A program made the translations under genes and the position numbers. A stretch of DNA of 64,000 nt from an uncultured beta proteobacterium (GTDB taxonomy: Bacteria > Pseudomonadota > Gammaproteobacteria > Burkholderiales > Burkholderiaceae_E): NCBI GenBank assembly GCA_903934295.1, contig CAIZNI010000056.1, positions 62,001 through 126,000 on the forward strand, given 5' to 3'. This document shows positions 40,157 through 48,848 of this stretch, one piece after another. The notes under the pieces were generated by a model that saw only the letters and a program-made list of their open reading frames with translations, made no database searches and was not told the origin of the DNA. How positions within the stretch are numbered: position 1 is the first letter of the stretch; the number at the start of each line of letters is the position of its first letter.

Positions 40157-41527
40157 TCAAGGGAAAGCGGGCGGCCCGGCGCGCACCATCGAGCCGATGC
40201 CGAGGCTTCCGCGCAACGTGGGGCTTGCGTACTCCCGGTGGAACAGGCCGCGCCGCTGCAGCTCGGGTACGACCAGCCGCGCAAAGTCCTCGTAGGCACC
40301 AGGCACATGGGTTGCCGCGACCACAAAGCCGTCGCAGGCATCGGCGAACCATTCCTCGAGCTGGTCAGCAATTCGCTGCGGTGTGCCAACAAAAGCGGGG
40401 CACTCGCGAACCGTGCCCCGACCGCTGAACTTGACGAAGTCGGCAGGAGTCGGATTTCGCTTGCCGCTCAGCGTGACGACCTTGTCGCGCATCGCCTGAA
40501 GGCCGCTGATCGATGACATCTCGGCATCGGTAAACGGCTGGTCGACGGGCTTGGCGCCGAAGTCGAAGTTGAGGACTTCCGACAACAGCGCGAAGCTGTC
40601 TTCGGGCAGGGCGAGGCTGTCGATCAGTGCCATCTTGTCTTCGGCCATTGCCTGGCTTGGCGCCGCGACCACGTAAATCGCCGGCGCCACTTTCACATCG
40701 TCCGGGTTGCGCCCGATCGACGCCACCTGCGCCTTGAAGTCGCGATAGGTCTTTCGGCCAATTTCGAGCGTGGGATAAAGGGCGAAAACAAGTTCACCCC
40801 AGCGGGCTGCGAATTCACGGCCCCGTCCGCTCTGGCCTGCCTGCATCAGGATCGGCTGACCCTGCTGCGAACGCGGCACGGTGAACGGCCCCTTCGACTT
40901 GAAAAAGCGCCCCTCGTGGTGCAGCGCCCGCACTTTGTCCGGATGGGCAAAGAGGCCCGACGTTCGATCCATCACGATCGCATCGTCTGCCCAGGTCGCC
41001 CAGTGCCCGAGCACCACCTGCATGAACTCATCGGCCCGGTCATAACGCTCGTCGTGGCCAAGGTGCGACGACTGCCCGAAGTTCATCGCCTCGGAATCGT
41101 TCAGCGATGTGACCACGTTCCAGGCCGCGCGCCCCGACAGGAGCAGGTCGAGGGTCGCAAACACCCGCGCGACATGAAAGGGCTCGTAGTAGGTGGTCGA
41201 GTAGGTACAGCCGATACCCAGATGGGTGGTCGCCAGGCCCATCACCTGAGCGACGAGCACCGGGTCAAGCTTCACCGAACGGATGCCGTGCTTTACCGTG
41301 ATCGCATGATCGTGGTGGTACATGTCCGGAATCGCCAGACGGTCATCGAAGAAGGCAAGATGAAATCTTGCGTCTTCAAGGACTCGGGCGATGCGCTGAT
41401 AGTAGGCCGGCGACATGAAGTCGGAGGCCGCCTCCGGATGTCGCCACGATGCGGGATAGTTCGAGCAGTTCTGCGCCTGCAGGAACGCCACCAGGCACAT
41501 CTGCCGCCGGTTTGCTTGGGTACTCAT
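40157..41527 (-). CDS. NtaA/SnaA/DszA-type flavin-dependent monooxygenase
   Basis: A 456-residue LLM-class FMNH2 monooxygenase. It opens MSTQANRRQMCLVAFLQAQNCSNYPASWRHP and has FHLAFFDDRLAIPD. The family hallmark is RAAWNVVTSLNDSEAMNFGQ, followed by PVLMQAGQSGRGREFAA-type sequence (here PILMQAGQSGRGREFAARWGE). Relatives attack nitrilotriacetate, dibenzothiophene sulfone or pristinamycin. The ATG at 41527 matches the family N-terminus. It sits 25 bp after the CoA-transferase gene. Confidence 0.9.
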   Translation of the reverse strand: MSTQANRRQMCLVAFLQAQNCSNYPASWRHPEAASDFMSPAYYQRIARVLEDARFHLAFFDDRLAIPDMYHHDHAITVKHGIRSVKLDPVLVAQVMGLATTHLGIGCTYSTTYYEPFHVARVFATLDLLLSGRAAWNVVTSLNDSEAMNFGQSSHLGHDERYDRADEFMQVVLGHWATWADDAIVMDRTSGLFAHPDKVRALHHEGRFFKSKGPFTVPRSQQGQPILMQAGQSGRGREFAARWGELVFALYPTLEIGRKTYRDFKAQVASIGRNPDDVKVAPAIYVVAAPSQAMAEDKMALIDSLALPEDSFALLSEVLNFDFGAKPVDQPFTDAEMSSISGLQAMRDKVVTLSGKRNPTPADFVKFSGRGTVRECPAFVGTPQRIADQLEEWFADACDGFVVAATHVPGAYEDFARLVVPELQRRGLFHREYASPTLRGSLGIGSMVRAGPPAFP

Positions 41528-41552
41528 TCGCCGCAGACTCCGTGATCGTGGT

Positions 41553-42755
41553 TCAGATGACACCCTTGAGCCTGAGGTCGGCAATGCGATCGGGCGAAAG
41601 ATCGAGCAGTTCTCCGAGGATCGCTTCGGTGTCCTCCCCCTTGTGCCGGCCCAGATGGTCGATTCGGCCTGGCGTGCGCGAAAGCCTTGGCAGCACCGAC
41701 GGCACAACCACCTCGCCGGCACCATCGCTCGAGACCCGCGCGAGATTGCCGCGTGCCTTGAAATGCGCATCCTCGAAGATGTCGGCGATGCTGTTGATCG
41801 GCCCGCAGGGGACCTCGGTCGCAATGCAGGTCTGCATCAGTGCGTCGCGGGTCTGTCCTGCGATCCAGGCCGCCACAATGGCGTTGACCGCATCGCGATT
41901 GGCGATGCGACCCGGCATCGTCGCGTAAGCCGGATCGGTTGCCAGTTCGGGGCGACCCATCGCTCCCGCGAGCCGCGCGAACATCTTGTCGCTCGAGCAG
42001 GCCAGAGCCACCCAGTTGCCGTCCGAGCACTGGTAGTGGCTGTGCGGAACGATCGTGGCGGTGTCAGCTCCCATGCGCTCGCGCACCACGCCGAACATCG
42101 CGAACGAAGGCGCGAGTTCGTCGAGCAGGCGGAACGTCGACTCATAGAGCGCAATGTCCACCGACTGGCCTCGACCGGAGCGCTCGCGTTCGCGCAGGGC
42201 CACCATCACGCCGATCGTTGCGTACAGCCCGGAGATGTAGTCGCCAAGCGAGGTCGAGCCGGGAATGACCGGCCGCTCACCGGGCTCGCCCGCCAGGTAG
42301 GTGAGACCGCTGAAGGCATGGGCAATGCGCGCGAACCCCGGGCGATCCTTGTAGGGGCCGTCCTGGCCGTAGGCGCTGACCCGTGCCATCACTATCCCCG
42401 GGTTGACCTGCGCAAGCGCGTCATAGCCAAGACCCCAGCGCTCCATGGTGCCGGGCCGAAAGTTCTCGGTGACAACGTCGGCCTCCCGCACCAGCTGCAG
42501 GAACACTTCGGCACCGGCGGGCTTGCCCAGATCAAGCGTCATCGTCCGCTTGTTGCGGGCCTCGCTCAGCCAGGTCAGTGTCTCCCCATTGCTCGTTCGG
42601 CGCCCGAGATCGCGCAAGGGATCGCCGTGCACCGGATGCTCGATCTTGATGACCTCGGCACCGAACTCGGAGAGCGTGGTTGCGCAAAACGGTGCGGCAA
42701 CAAAAGTCGCCACATCGAGCACCCGTATCCCGGCAAGCGGCAACGCGCCACTCAT
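41553..42755 (-). CDS. CaiB/BaiF (class III) CoA-transferase
   Basis: A 400-residue family III CoA-transferase: PLAGIRVLDVATFVAAPFCA, then LSEFGAEVIKIEHPVHGDPLRD, and NKRTMTLDLGKPAGAEVFL. It activates a carboxylic acid to a CoA thioester. It overlaps the CitE-like lyase by 4 bp, so activation and C-C cleavage may be consecutive steps. The late block VPCGPINSIADIFEDAHFKARG is also typical. Confidence 0.92.
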   Translation of the reverse strand: MSGALPLAGIRVLDVATFVAAPFCATTLSEFGAEVIKIEHPVHGDPLRDLGRRTSNGETLTWLSEARNKRTMTLDLGKPAGAEVFLQLVREADVVTENFRPGTMERWGLGYDALAQVNPGIVMARVSAYGQDGPYKDRPGFARIAHAFSGLTYLAGEPGERPVIPGSTSLGDYISGLYATIGVMVALRERERSGRGQSVDIALYESTFRLLDELAPSFAMFGVVRERMGADTATIVPHSHYQCSDGNWVALACSSDKMFARLAGAMGRPELATDPAYATMPGRIANRDAVNAIVAAWIAGQTRDALMQTCIATEVPCGPINSIADIFEDAHFKARGNLARVSSDGAGEVVVPSVLPRLSRTPGRIDHLGRHKGEDTEAILGELLDLSPDRIADLRLKGVI

Positions 42756-43741
42756 CGCGTGATCCGACGTGGCGCGTCGATCAGCGCCTGGCGGTCCAGG
42801 ATAGTGCGCACCATCTTGAGGTGGGCGAGATCAGCCAGCTTGCCGTCGACAAGCACCGCGCCAGCGCCGTCTGCCTCCGCCTTCGCCATCGCGGCTGTCA
42901 CCTGTTCGGCCCAGGCGAGTTCGGAGGGGTCGGGCGAAAACACTTCATTGGCCGGAAGGCATTGCGAAGGGTGAATCGCCCACTTGCCCTCGAACCCGAG
43001 GGCCGATGCGCGCATCGCACTTGCGCGATAGCCCGCCTCATCGCGCACGTCTCCAAAGGGGCCGTCGATGGCGCGCAGTCCATAGGCGCGGCAAGCCGTG
43101 ACGATCCGCGCGAGTGCGAAATGCCAAGGGTCATTCCAGTGGCGTGCTCGCTGCATGCCGTCCTCAGCACCGGTGAGCACTGAATAGCGCGGATTGGGCC
43201 CACCCGTCAGCGGGTCGCGCGCCTGTACGCTCAGCGTGAAATCACCGACACCAAAGATCAGTGCTTCCAGACGGTCCGATGAACTGGCGATCGCCTCGAC
43301 ATTGCACAGGCCCTCGGCGGTCTCGATCAGCGCCTCGATCCCGATCGGATTGCGTCGCCCGATGGTGGCTTCGATGCCATTGAGCAGGGTCTCGACCACG
43401 TAGATGTCGGCAGCGACCGCGGGTTTGGGCAGCAGGATCATGTCGAGGCGCGGGCACTTCTCGGCGACCGCGATGATGTCCCGATACGCCCATGGCGTAT
43501 CCAGGGCATTGACCCGCACCGCCATGGTCTTGTCGCCCCAGTCGATGTCGTTGAGCGCCTCGACCGCCAAGGTGCGCGCACGGTCCTTCTTGTCGTTCGA
43601 CACCGCGTCCTCCAGATCGAGGAAGATCACATCCGCGTGTCCGCGGGCGGCCTTCTCGAAGAAGTGCGGCGAGGTGGCCGGCACGGCCAGTTCAGAACGT
43701 TGCAGGCGTTGCGGTCTGGCGGGAGGGTTGCGTCGGATCAC
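42752..43741 (-). CDS. HpcH/HpaI aldolase / CitE-like CoA-ester lyase
   Basis: A 329-residue TIM-barrel lyase starting from GTG. The metal and CoA-binding segments are ELAVPATSPHFFEKAARGHADVIFLDLEDAV, then AVRVNALDTPW, the catalytic-site glutamate in GIEALIETAEGL, and FGVGDFTLSVQAR. It ends with FEGKWAIHPSQ. Relatives cleave citryl-, malyl- or beta-methylmalyl-CoA to acetyl- or propionyl-CoA and an oxoacid. First gene of the minus-strand group; divergent from LysR. Confidence 0.9.
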   Translation of the reverse strand: MIRRNPPARPQRLQRSELAVPATSPHFFEKAARGHADVIFLDLEDAVSNDKKDRARTLAVEALNDIDWGDKTMAVRVNALDTPWAYRDIIAVAEKCPRLDMILLPKPAVAADIYVVETLLNGIEATIGRRNPIGIEALIETAEGLCNVEAIASSSDRLEALIFGVGDFTLSVQARDPLTGGPNPRYSVLTGAEDGMQRARHWNDPWHFALARIVTACRAYGLRAIDGPFGDVRDEAGYRASAMRASALGFEGKWAIHPSQCLPANEVFSPDPSELAWAEQVTAAMAKAEADGAGAVLVDGKLADLAHLKMVRTILDRQALIDAPRRITR

Positions 43742-43815
43742 CGGTCGGTCCTGTACGTGAGGGGGGCAACCGATTAGAGCAGCTTCATCTCTGATCCGGA
43801 ATACGACTTAGAGAT

Positions 43816-43841
43816 ATCAATTGATGTTGAAATTTGATCAA
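43816..43841. promoter_or_regulatory. paired palindromes in the LysR/lyase divergent region
   Basis: ATCAATTGAT (43816-43825) and TTGATCAA (43834-43841), both perfect palindromes, lie 8 bp apart in an AT-rich pocket between the divergent lyase and LysR genes. The spacing and the TTGAT half-sites suit binding by the adjacent LysR protein to two sites. Confidence 0.5.
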
Positions 43842-43904
43842 TAATGGGCCTTTTCGGTGCCGCTCTGGCTGCGCGCCTGAGCAGCGTCTTTGCGGACGGA
43901 TTTG

Positions 43905-44798
43905 ATGCTCAATGCGATCGCACCCGGCGACCTCGAGGCTTTTATCGCGGTTGCCGAATCGGGAGGGTTTCGGCGGGCCGCTGATCGGCTCGGACTGTCG
44001 CAGTCCTCGGTGACGCTGCGCGTGCAGCGTCTTGAGCAGCTGCTCGGGCATCAGCTGTTCAACCGCACGACTCGGCAGGTCTCGCTGACCGAGGCGGGCG
44101 CTCAGCTGCGCACCCGAGGCGGGCATGCGGTGTCCGAGTTGACGTCGATCGTCCGCGAACTGCGTGATCAGGCACAGCTGAAGTTCGGCCGGGTGGTGCT
44201 CGGTGCCTCGCCGACACTGGCATCGACTGTGCTGCCCCCGCTACTGGGTCACTTCATGAGTGCCTATCCCGGTGTGACGATGCGGCTGCATGACGATTTC
44301 ACCGGGTCGATTCTCGAGCGCCTGGTGGCCGGATCGATCGACCTGGCGCTGGTGCCGTTCGATGGCCGCGACACGGACCTCGAGTGCGAGCACCTGTTCA
44401 CCGATGAACTCGTTGTTGCCGCCCCTCGCAGCATGGCGTTGCCGGCCAACCGCGCGCTGCGTTTCGAAGAGTTTTCCCGGCTTCCCTTCGTCAGCATGCC
44501 GCTGCCGTCGGCGATTCGAACGACGCTCTCGGATCTGCACGCCCGCGAACAGCAGTCATTTCGACCGGTGTTCGAGGCGAACAACCTCAATACGCTGATC
44601 GCTCTGGTGAGGGCCGGCATGGGCGTATCGGTTCTGCCCGCGCCGATGCTCGATGCAATGACAGACCTCGTCAGAATTCGCGTGGAGGGACTCTCATTCA
44701 TCAGACGCATCGGGCTGGTCACGGTCCGCGGGCGTGCGCTGTCACCGGCGGCAGCCCGCTTCGCAGCGATCGTCGTACAGGCGTTGAAGCAGCCGTGA
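43905..44798 (+). CDS. LysR-family transcriptional regulator
   Basis: A 297-residue regulator. The N-terminal helix-turn-helix is DLEAFIAVAESGGFRRAADRLGLSQSSVTLRVQRLEQLLG, and the effector domain starts near residue 90 (GRVVLGASPTLASTVLPPLL). The ATG at 43905 is chosen; an in-frame TTG exists 15 bp earlier. Being divergent from the lyase/CoA-transferase/monooxygenase group, it very likely controls that group. Confidence 0.9.
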   Translation: MLNAIAPGDLEAFIAVAESGGFRRAADRLGLSQSSVTLRVQRLEQLLGHQLFNRTTRQVSLTEAGAQLRTRGGHAVSELTSIVRELRDQAQLKFGRVVLGASPTLASTVLPPLLGHFMSAYPGVTMRLHDDFTGSILERLVAGSIDLALVPFDGRDTDLECEHLFTDELVVAAPRSMALPANRALRFEEFSRLPFVSMPLPSAIRTTLSDLHAREQQSFRPVFEANNLNTLIALVRAGMGVSVLPAPMLDAMTDLVRIRVEGLSFIRRIGLVTVRGRALSPAAARFAAIVVQALKQP

Positions 44799-44818
44799 CC
44801 CTGAGCCGTCCGGACCAC

Positions 44819-44834
44819 GGAGTCCACGGACTCC
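44819..44834. promoter_or_regulatory. 16-bp inverted repeat before the hydratase operon
   Basis: GGAGTCC and its reverse complement GGACTCC flank AC. It lies 11 bp before the AATTCCG-type palindrome and 21 bp after the LysR stop. It has no T tract, so an operator is more likely than a terminator. Confidence 0.4.
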
Positions 44835-44845
44835 ACTGACACCAC

Positions 44846-44864
44846 AATTCCGAGGAACGGAATT
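44846..44864. promoter_or_regulatory. 19-bp palindrome, probable IclR operator (copy 1)
   Basis: AATTCCG and CGGAATT, perfect reverse complements, flank AGGAA. The same arms and spacing recur at 47949-47967 beside the iclR-type gene. This copy is 64 bp before the enoyl-CoA hydratase start, at promoter distance. Confidence 0.7.
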
Positions 44865-44928
44865 CCCGTCTGGCCGCGCCGCGCCGCGCGGTCAAGAATC
44901 GGGCTACGCCTGGACACCGGAGCTTTCC

Positions 44929-45723
44929 TTGAACCCCACGCAGCTGCTGTACTCGGTCGAGGACCGGATCGCCACGATCACCCTGAACCGCCCGGACCGG
45001 ATGAATGCCTGGACGCCGACGCTGGAGGCCGAGTTCCGGGCAGCGATCGAGGCCGCCAGCGCCGACGACGGTGTGCGCGTCATCCTGATCACCGGCGCGG
45101 GACGGGGCTTCTGCGCCGGCGCCGACATGCAGCGGCTGTCGGGCAGCGCCGCGGGTGCTGCGGTGTCGCAGCGGCCGCCCGACGGTACGGGCAACTTCGA
45201 CCAGCGCTACAGCTACCTGCTGGCCTGCCCCAAGCCGCTGATCGCGGCCATCAACGGCGCGGTGGCCGGCGTCGGCCTGTGCATCACCCTCTATTGCGAT
45301 CTGCGCTACATGGCCGAGGGCGCGAAGCTCGCGACCTCGTTCGCGCGCCGGGGGCTGATCGCCGAGCACGGCATCGCCTGGATGCTGCCGCGCCTGGTTG
45401 GCGCGATGAACGCGGCCGACCTGCTGCTGTCGGGGCGCACCGTCGAGGCGCGTGAGGCCGAGCGCATGGGGCTGGTCCGCGTGCTGTCGGCCGACGGCTT
45501 TCTGGCCGCGGTGCGCGCCGTCGCCGCCGATCTGGCGGTGAACGCCTCGCCACGCTCGATGCGCGTCATCAAGGCGCAGTTGCGCAGCGCACCTTTTCAG
45601 CAACTGGGCGAGGCCACCGTGATGGCCAACGCCGAGATGGCGCAGTGCCGCGACACCGAGGATTTCCGCGAGGGGGTGGCGAGCTTCGTCGAGAAGCGGG
45701 CCCCGCAATTCACCGGACGCTGA
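44929..45723 (+). CDS. enoyl-CoA hydratase/isomerase family protein
   Basis: A 264-residue crotonase-fold enzyme. ATITLNRPDRMNAWTP is followed by the oxyanion segment GAGRGFCAGADMQRLSG and AAINGAVAGVGLCITLYCDLRYMAEGAKL. The second-shell region is SFARRGLIAEHGIAWMLPRLVG. The start is a TTG at 44929, as no ATG or GTG is suitably placed. It hydrates or isomerises an acyl-CoA, plausibly the product of the CoA-transferase gene that follows 38 bp downstream. Confidence 0.9.
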   Translation: MNPTQLLYSVEDRIATITLNRPDRMNAWTPTLEAEFRAAIEAASADDGVRVILITGAGRGFCAGADMQRLSGSAAGAAVSQRPPDGTGNFDQRYSYLLACPKPLIAAINGAVAGVGLCITLYCDLRYMAEGAKLATSFARRGLIAEHGIAWMLPRLVGAMNAADLLLSGRTVEAREAERMGLVRVLSADGFLAAVRAVAADLAVNASPRSMRVIKAQLRSAPFQQLGEATVMANAEMAQCRDTEDFREGVASFVEKRAPQFTGR

Positions 45724-45761
45724 CGATTCGGCGCACCTGAACAATGGCGAGAGGTAACAAC

Positions 45762-46979
45762 ATGGAAAGACGCAACCGCCCCCTGGACGGCATCGTGGTG
45801 ATCGACCTCGGGCAGGTCTATCAAGGCCCCTATGCCACCTACCTGATGGCCAAGGCCGGCGCCTTCGTCATCAAGGTCGAGCCGCCGGGCGGCGAGCCGG
45901 TGCGCCAGCGCGAGGCGGTGAGCAAGGGATCGGGCGTGCCCTTTGCCTTGTTGAACGGCCACAAGAAGTGCATCACGCTCGATCTGAAGACCGAGCAGGG
46001 CAAGGCGGTCCTGCGCAAGCTCGCTGCCACCGCCGATGTGCTGCTGGAGAACTACGCGCCCGGGGTGATGGATCGCCTGGGCGTGGGCTGGTCGGTGCTG
46101 CACGCGCTCAACCCGCGGCTGGTCTACGCGTCCGGCTCCGGCTACGGGCTCTCGGGCCCGGACTGCAACCAGCTGGCGATGGACGTCACCGTGCAGGCGT
46201 CCTCGGGAATGATGAGCGTCACCGGTTTTCCGGACGGGCCGCCGGTCAAGGCGGGGCCGGCGGTCGTGGACTTCCTGAGCGGCATCCATCTCTATGCCGG
46301 TGTCATGACCGCCTTGTACGAGCGCCATTTCACCGGCATCGGCCGGCTGGTCGAGGTGGCGATGCAGGAGGTGGTCTACCCGTCGCTGGCGTCGAACCTG
46401 ACCTTCTACTATGACCATGGGGAAGTGCCGCCGCGCACCGGCAACCAGCATGGCGGGCGCTCGGCCGCGCCGTACAACGTCTACAGCGCCAGCGACGGCT
46501 ATGTCGCGATCATCGGCGTGAAGGATTCCCACTGGGCCGGCCTGATCGCCGCGATGGGCCGCACCGACCTCGCGAACGACGCCCGCTTTTCCACCAAGGT
46601 CGCGCGCGTGCGCCACATCGACGAGACCGACGAGATCGTGTCGGCCTGGATGCGTGAGCTGACGCGCGAGCAAGCCTGTCGGGCGCTGGAACAGCACAAT
46701 GTGCCGCATGCGCCGGTGCGCGACGCGGTCGAGGTCACCCACGACCGGCACCTGCACGAACGGAAATTCCTGGAGTGGATCGACCACCCGCAGTACGGCC
46801 GGGTGGCGATCGCCGACAGCCCCCTGCGCCTGCACGGGGCGGATCGTCTGCCGGCGGTCGCCTCGGCGCGGCTGGGGGCGGACACCGAGGAGATCATGAC
46901 CACCGTGCTGGGCGCGAGTCCGGAGGAGTTTCGCCAATGGACCCAGGACGGTGCCTTCGGCCCGGCTGCGCCGGGGTGA
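45762..46979 (+). CDS. CaiB/BaiF (class III) CoA-transferase
   Basis: A 405-residue family III CoA-transferase: LDGIVVIDLGQVYQGPYATYLMAKAGAFVIKVEPPGGEPVR, then NGHKKCITLDLKTEQGKAVL. The ATG at 45762 is favoured because GAGAGG lies 7 bp before it; an in-frame ATG at 45744 is the alternative. It likely makes the CoA thioester used by the upstream hydratase. It ends 52 bp before the convergent IclR gene. Confidence 0.9.
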   Translation: MERRNRPLDGIVVIDLGQVYQGPYATYLMAKAGAFVIKVEPPGGEPVRQREAVSKGSGVPFALLNGHKKCITLDLKTEQGKAVLRKLAATADVLLENYAPGVMDRLGVGWSVLHALNPRLVYASGSGYGLSGPDCNQLAMDVTVQASSGMMSVTGFPDGPPVKAGPAVVDFLSGIHLYAGVMTALYERHFTGIGRLVEVAMQEVVYPSLASNLTFYYDHGEVPPRTGNQHGGRSAAPYNVYSASDGYVAIIGVKDSHWAGLIAAMGRTDLANDARFSTKVARVRHIDETDEIVSAWMRELTREQACRALEQHNVPHAPVRDAVEVTHDRHLHERKFLEWIDHPQYGRVAIADSPLRLHGADRLPAVASARLGADTEEIMTTVLGASPEEFRQWTQDGAFGPAAPG

Positions 46980-47005
46980 GGGGCGGTGCCGGCGCGCGCC
47001 CGGCG

Positions 47006-47041
47006 TCGGATCGCTGACGCGCTTCGGATCGCTAACGCGCT
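47006..47041. repeat. two 18-bp tandem repeats at the IclR 3' end
   Basis: TCGGATCGCTGACGCGCT and TCGGATCGCTAACGCGCT are adjacent. The second supplies the stop codon and last codons of the convergent IclR gene, so copy loss would shift the protein end. Confidence 0.85.
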
Positions 47042-47940
47042 TCCGGCGCATCGCTGCCGCGGGTCTTTTCCTGCTCGATCAGCGCGTCGCGCAGACGCGC
47101 CACCGTCTCCACCAGCAGCGCGCCACGGCGGCGTTCCTGTCGGGCGGCGTCCTCGCCCAGGCTCGGAAAGCTGAAGTTCATCGCGTGGATCGCCTGACCC
47201 GGCACGACCAGGGGCGCGGCGATCGCCACCATGCCGGGCTTCCACGTCGCGCCGCACCAGCCATGGCGCTCGACCTGCGCGATCCCGCGCTCGACCTCGC
47301 GCTGCAGCGACGGCCAGCGCGGCCCGTAGGTTCGGGCAAACGCCTCGAACGCATCGGCGCGGACCTGCGGTCGAACCGCCGCGACCCAGGCCCGGCCAAG
47401 CGCGGTCTCGGCGATCGGCAGGCGCCCGCCCCAGGTGGCGCGTCGCAGCACGCCGAGCCGGCTTCGGCGAAACGAATCCAGGTAGATCATCTCGCCCGCG
47501 TCGGCGACCGCCAGCCCGACATTGATCGACAGTTCTTCGGCGATCTCGCGCATGAGTGGCCTGGCCAGTCGCAGCACGACCGATCCCCGCCGGGCCAGTT
47601 TCCCGAAGCTCAGGAACGGCGGACCGAGCCGGTAGCGCAGCGAGGCGATGTCGTATTCCAGGAAACCGGAATCGACCAGCGAGCGTGTGAGCCGGCTGAC
47701 CGTGGTGCGTGCCAGCCCGGTGATCGCCGCGATCTCGGCGTTGGTGAGCGAGTGCGCGTCGAGCCGGAATGCCCGGATGATCGCGAGGCCCCGCTCGAGC
47801 GAGCGGCTGCCGGGCGTGTCGCGCACGAAGGTGCCGGTCTCGCGGGTGCGCCGGCGCGAGGAGGCGGGGGCGGCAGGGGCCGGGGTGGCCGGAGTGGCGG
47901 TGACCGCCGCAACGACAGGGGAGGGCGGGCGTTCGGGCAT
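47032..47940 (-). CDS. IclR-family transcriptional regulator
   Basis: A 302-residue regulator. A disordered Pro/Ala/Arg N-terminus (about 35 residues) precedes the winged helix RSLERGLAIIRAFRLDAHSLTNAEIAAITGLARTTVSRLTRSL. The effector domain has LPIAETALGRAWVAA and AIAAPLVVPGQAIHAMNFSFPS, where family ligands sit. The ATG at 47940 is 8 bp from a palindrome that also occurs upstream of the hydratase gene, so it probably represses its own gene, the divergent dienelactone hydrolase and the hydratase/CoA-transferase pair. Confidence 0.92.
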   Translation of the reverse strand: MPERPPSPVVAAVTATPATPAPAAPASSRRRTRETGTFVRDTPGSRSLERGLAIIRAFRLDAHSLTNAEIAAITGLARTTVSRLTRSLVDSGFLEYDIASLRYRLGPPFLSFGKLARRGSVVLRLARPLMREIAEELSINVGLAVADAGEMIYLDSFRRSRLGVLRRATWGGRLPIAETALGRAWVAAVRPQVRADAFEAFARTYGPRWPSLQREVERGIAQVERHGWCGATWKPGMVAIAAPLVVPGQAIHAMNFSFPSLGEDAARQERRRGALLVETVARLRDALIEQEKTRGSDAPEAR

Positions 47941-47948
47941 CTCGATCG

Positions 47949-47967
47949 AATTCCGCTGGACGGAATT
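47949..47967. promoter_or_regulatory. 19-bp palindrome, probable IclR operator (copy 2)
   Basis: AATTCCG and CGGAATT flank CTGGA in the divergent gap between the IclR gene and the dienelactone hydrolase gene. The arms and 5-bp spacer length are identical to copy 1 at 44846-44864; only the spacer sequence differs. Confidence 0.75.
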
Positions 47968-48035
47968 TGAGTGTAGTGCCGCCGCGGTCCCGGTCGCAAC
48001 ATGGACCACGATCACACACCCACAGGAGACCCGGC

Positions 48036-48782
48036 ATGCAGGAGCGCGTCGTCGACATCGCCACCCGCGATGGAAACATGAACACTTACCTCTTCCATCC
48101 GGACGGTCCCGGCCCGCACCCGGTCGTCATCCACTACATGGATTCCGTCGGGGTTCGCGAGGAACTGTCCGACATGTGCCGGCGCCTGGCCACCGTCGGC
48201 TACTGCGTGCTCATGCCGAACCTCTACTACCGCAAGGTCCGACACGTCGATCTCGACGCCAACCGGCTGCGCGATCCGGCCTATGCCGGGCAGCTCGAGC
48301 TGATGTGGACGCTGAACCGCAGCCTCACCAACACCATGATCGTCGAGGACACCGAGGCGCTGCTGTCCTTCATCGACCAGGAACCGGCGGCGCGCTCCGA
48401 GCGGATCGGCGTGGTCGGCTACTGCCTGAGCGGTCGGCTGGTGTATCGCGTGGCCGGGGCGTTTCCGGAGCGCATCGCCGCGGCGGCCTCGGTCTATGGC
48501 GCGCGCCTGGTCACCGACCTGCCCGACTCGGCCCACCTGCTGACCGAGAAGATCAAGGGCGAGATGTATTTCGCGTGCGCCGATCACGATGACTATGTGA
48601 CCCGCGCCGACCTCGAGCTGATCGCCTCGCTGATGAAGCGCCACGGCATCCGCGGCGGCATCGAGTTTTATCCGGGCTCGCACCACGGCTTCGCGTTTCC
48701 CTGCCGGCGCCTGTACGACAAGGCGTCTTCCGAGCGGCACTGGGAGCGGGTGTTCGATCTGTTTCGCCGCAACGTGTGGTGA
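48036..48782 (+). CDS. dienelactone hydrolase-family protein
   Basis: A 248-residue alpha/beta hydrolase. The nucleophile is Cys130 in GVVGYCLSGR, as in true dienelactone hydrolases. The acid is in the YFACADHDDYV segment, and the histidine is in YPGSHHGFAF. These enzymes open lactones in aromatic ring-cleavage pathways. A clear ribosome site (CAGGAG) precedes the ATG at 48036. It is divergent from the IclR gene and begins a group with a Bug receptor and an OYE-type enzyme. Confidence 0.9.
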   Translation: MQERVVDIATRDGNMNTYLFHPDGPGPHPVVIHYMDSVGVREELSDMCRRLATVGYCVLMPNLYYRKVRHVDLDANRLRDPAYAGQLELMWTLNRSLTNTMIVEDTEALLSFIDQEPAARSERIGVVGYCLSGRLVYRVAGAFPERIAAAASVYGARLVTDLPDSAHLLTEKIKGEMYFACADHDDYVTRADLELIASLMKRHGIRGGIEFYPGSHHGFAFPCRRLYDKASSERHWERVFDLFRRNVW

Positions 48783-48848
48783 CCCGCCACGGCGCGGCGC
48801 GGCGCGAGTCGGCGCCGGCCTCTGAAACCCACACTCGAAGGAGCGCCC

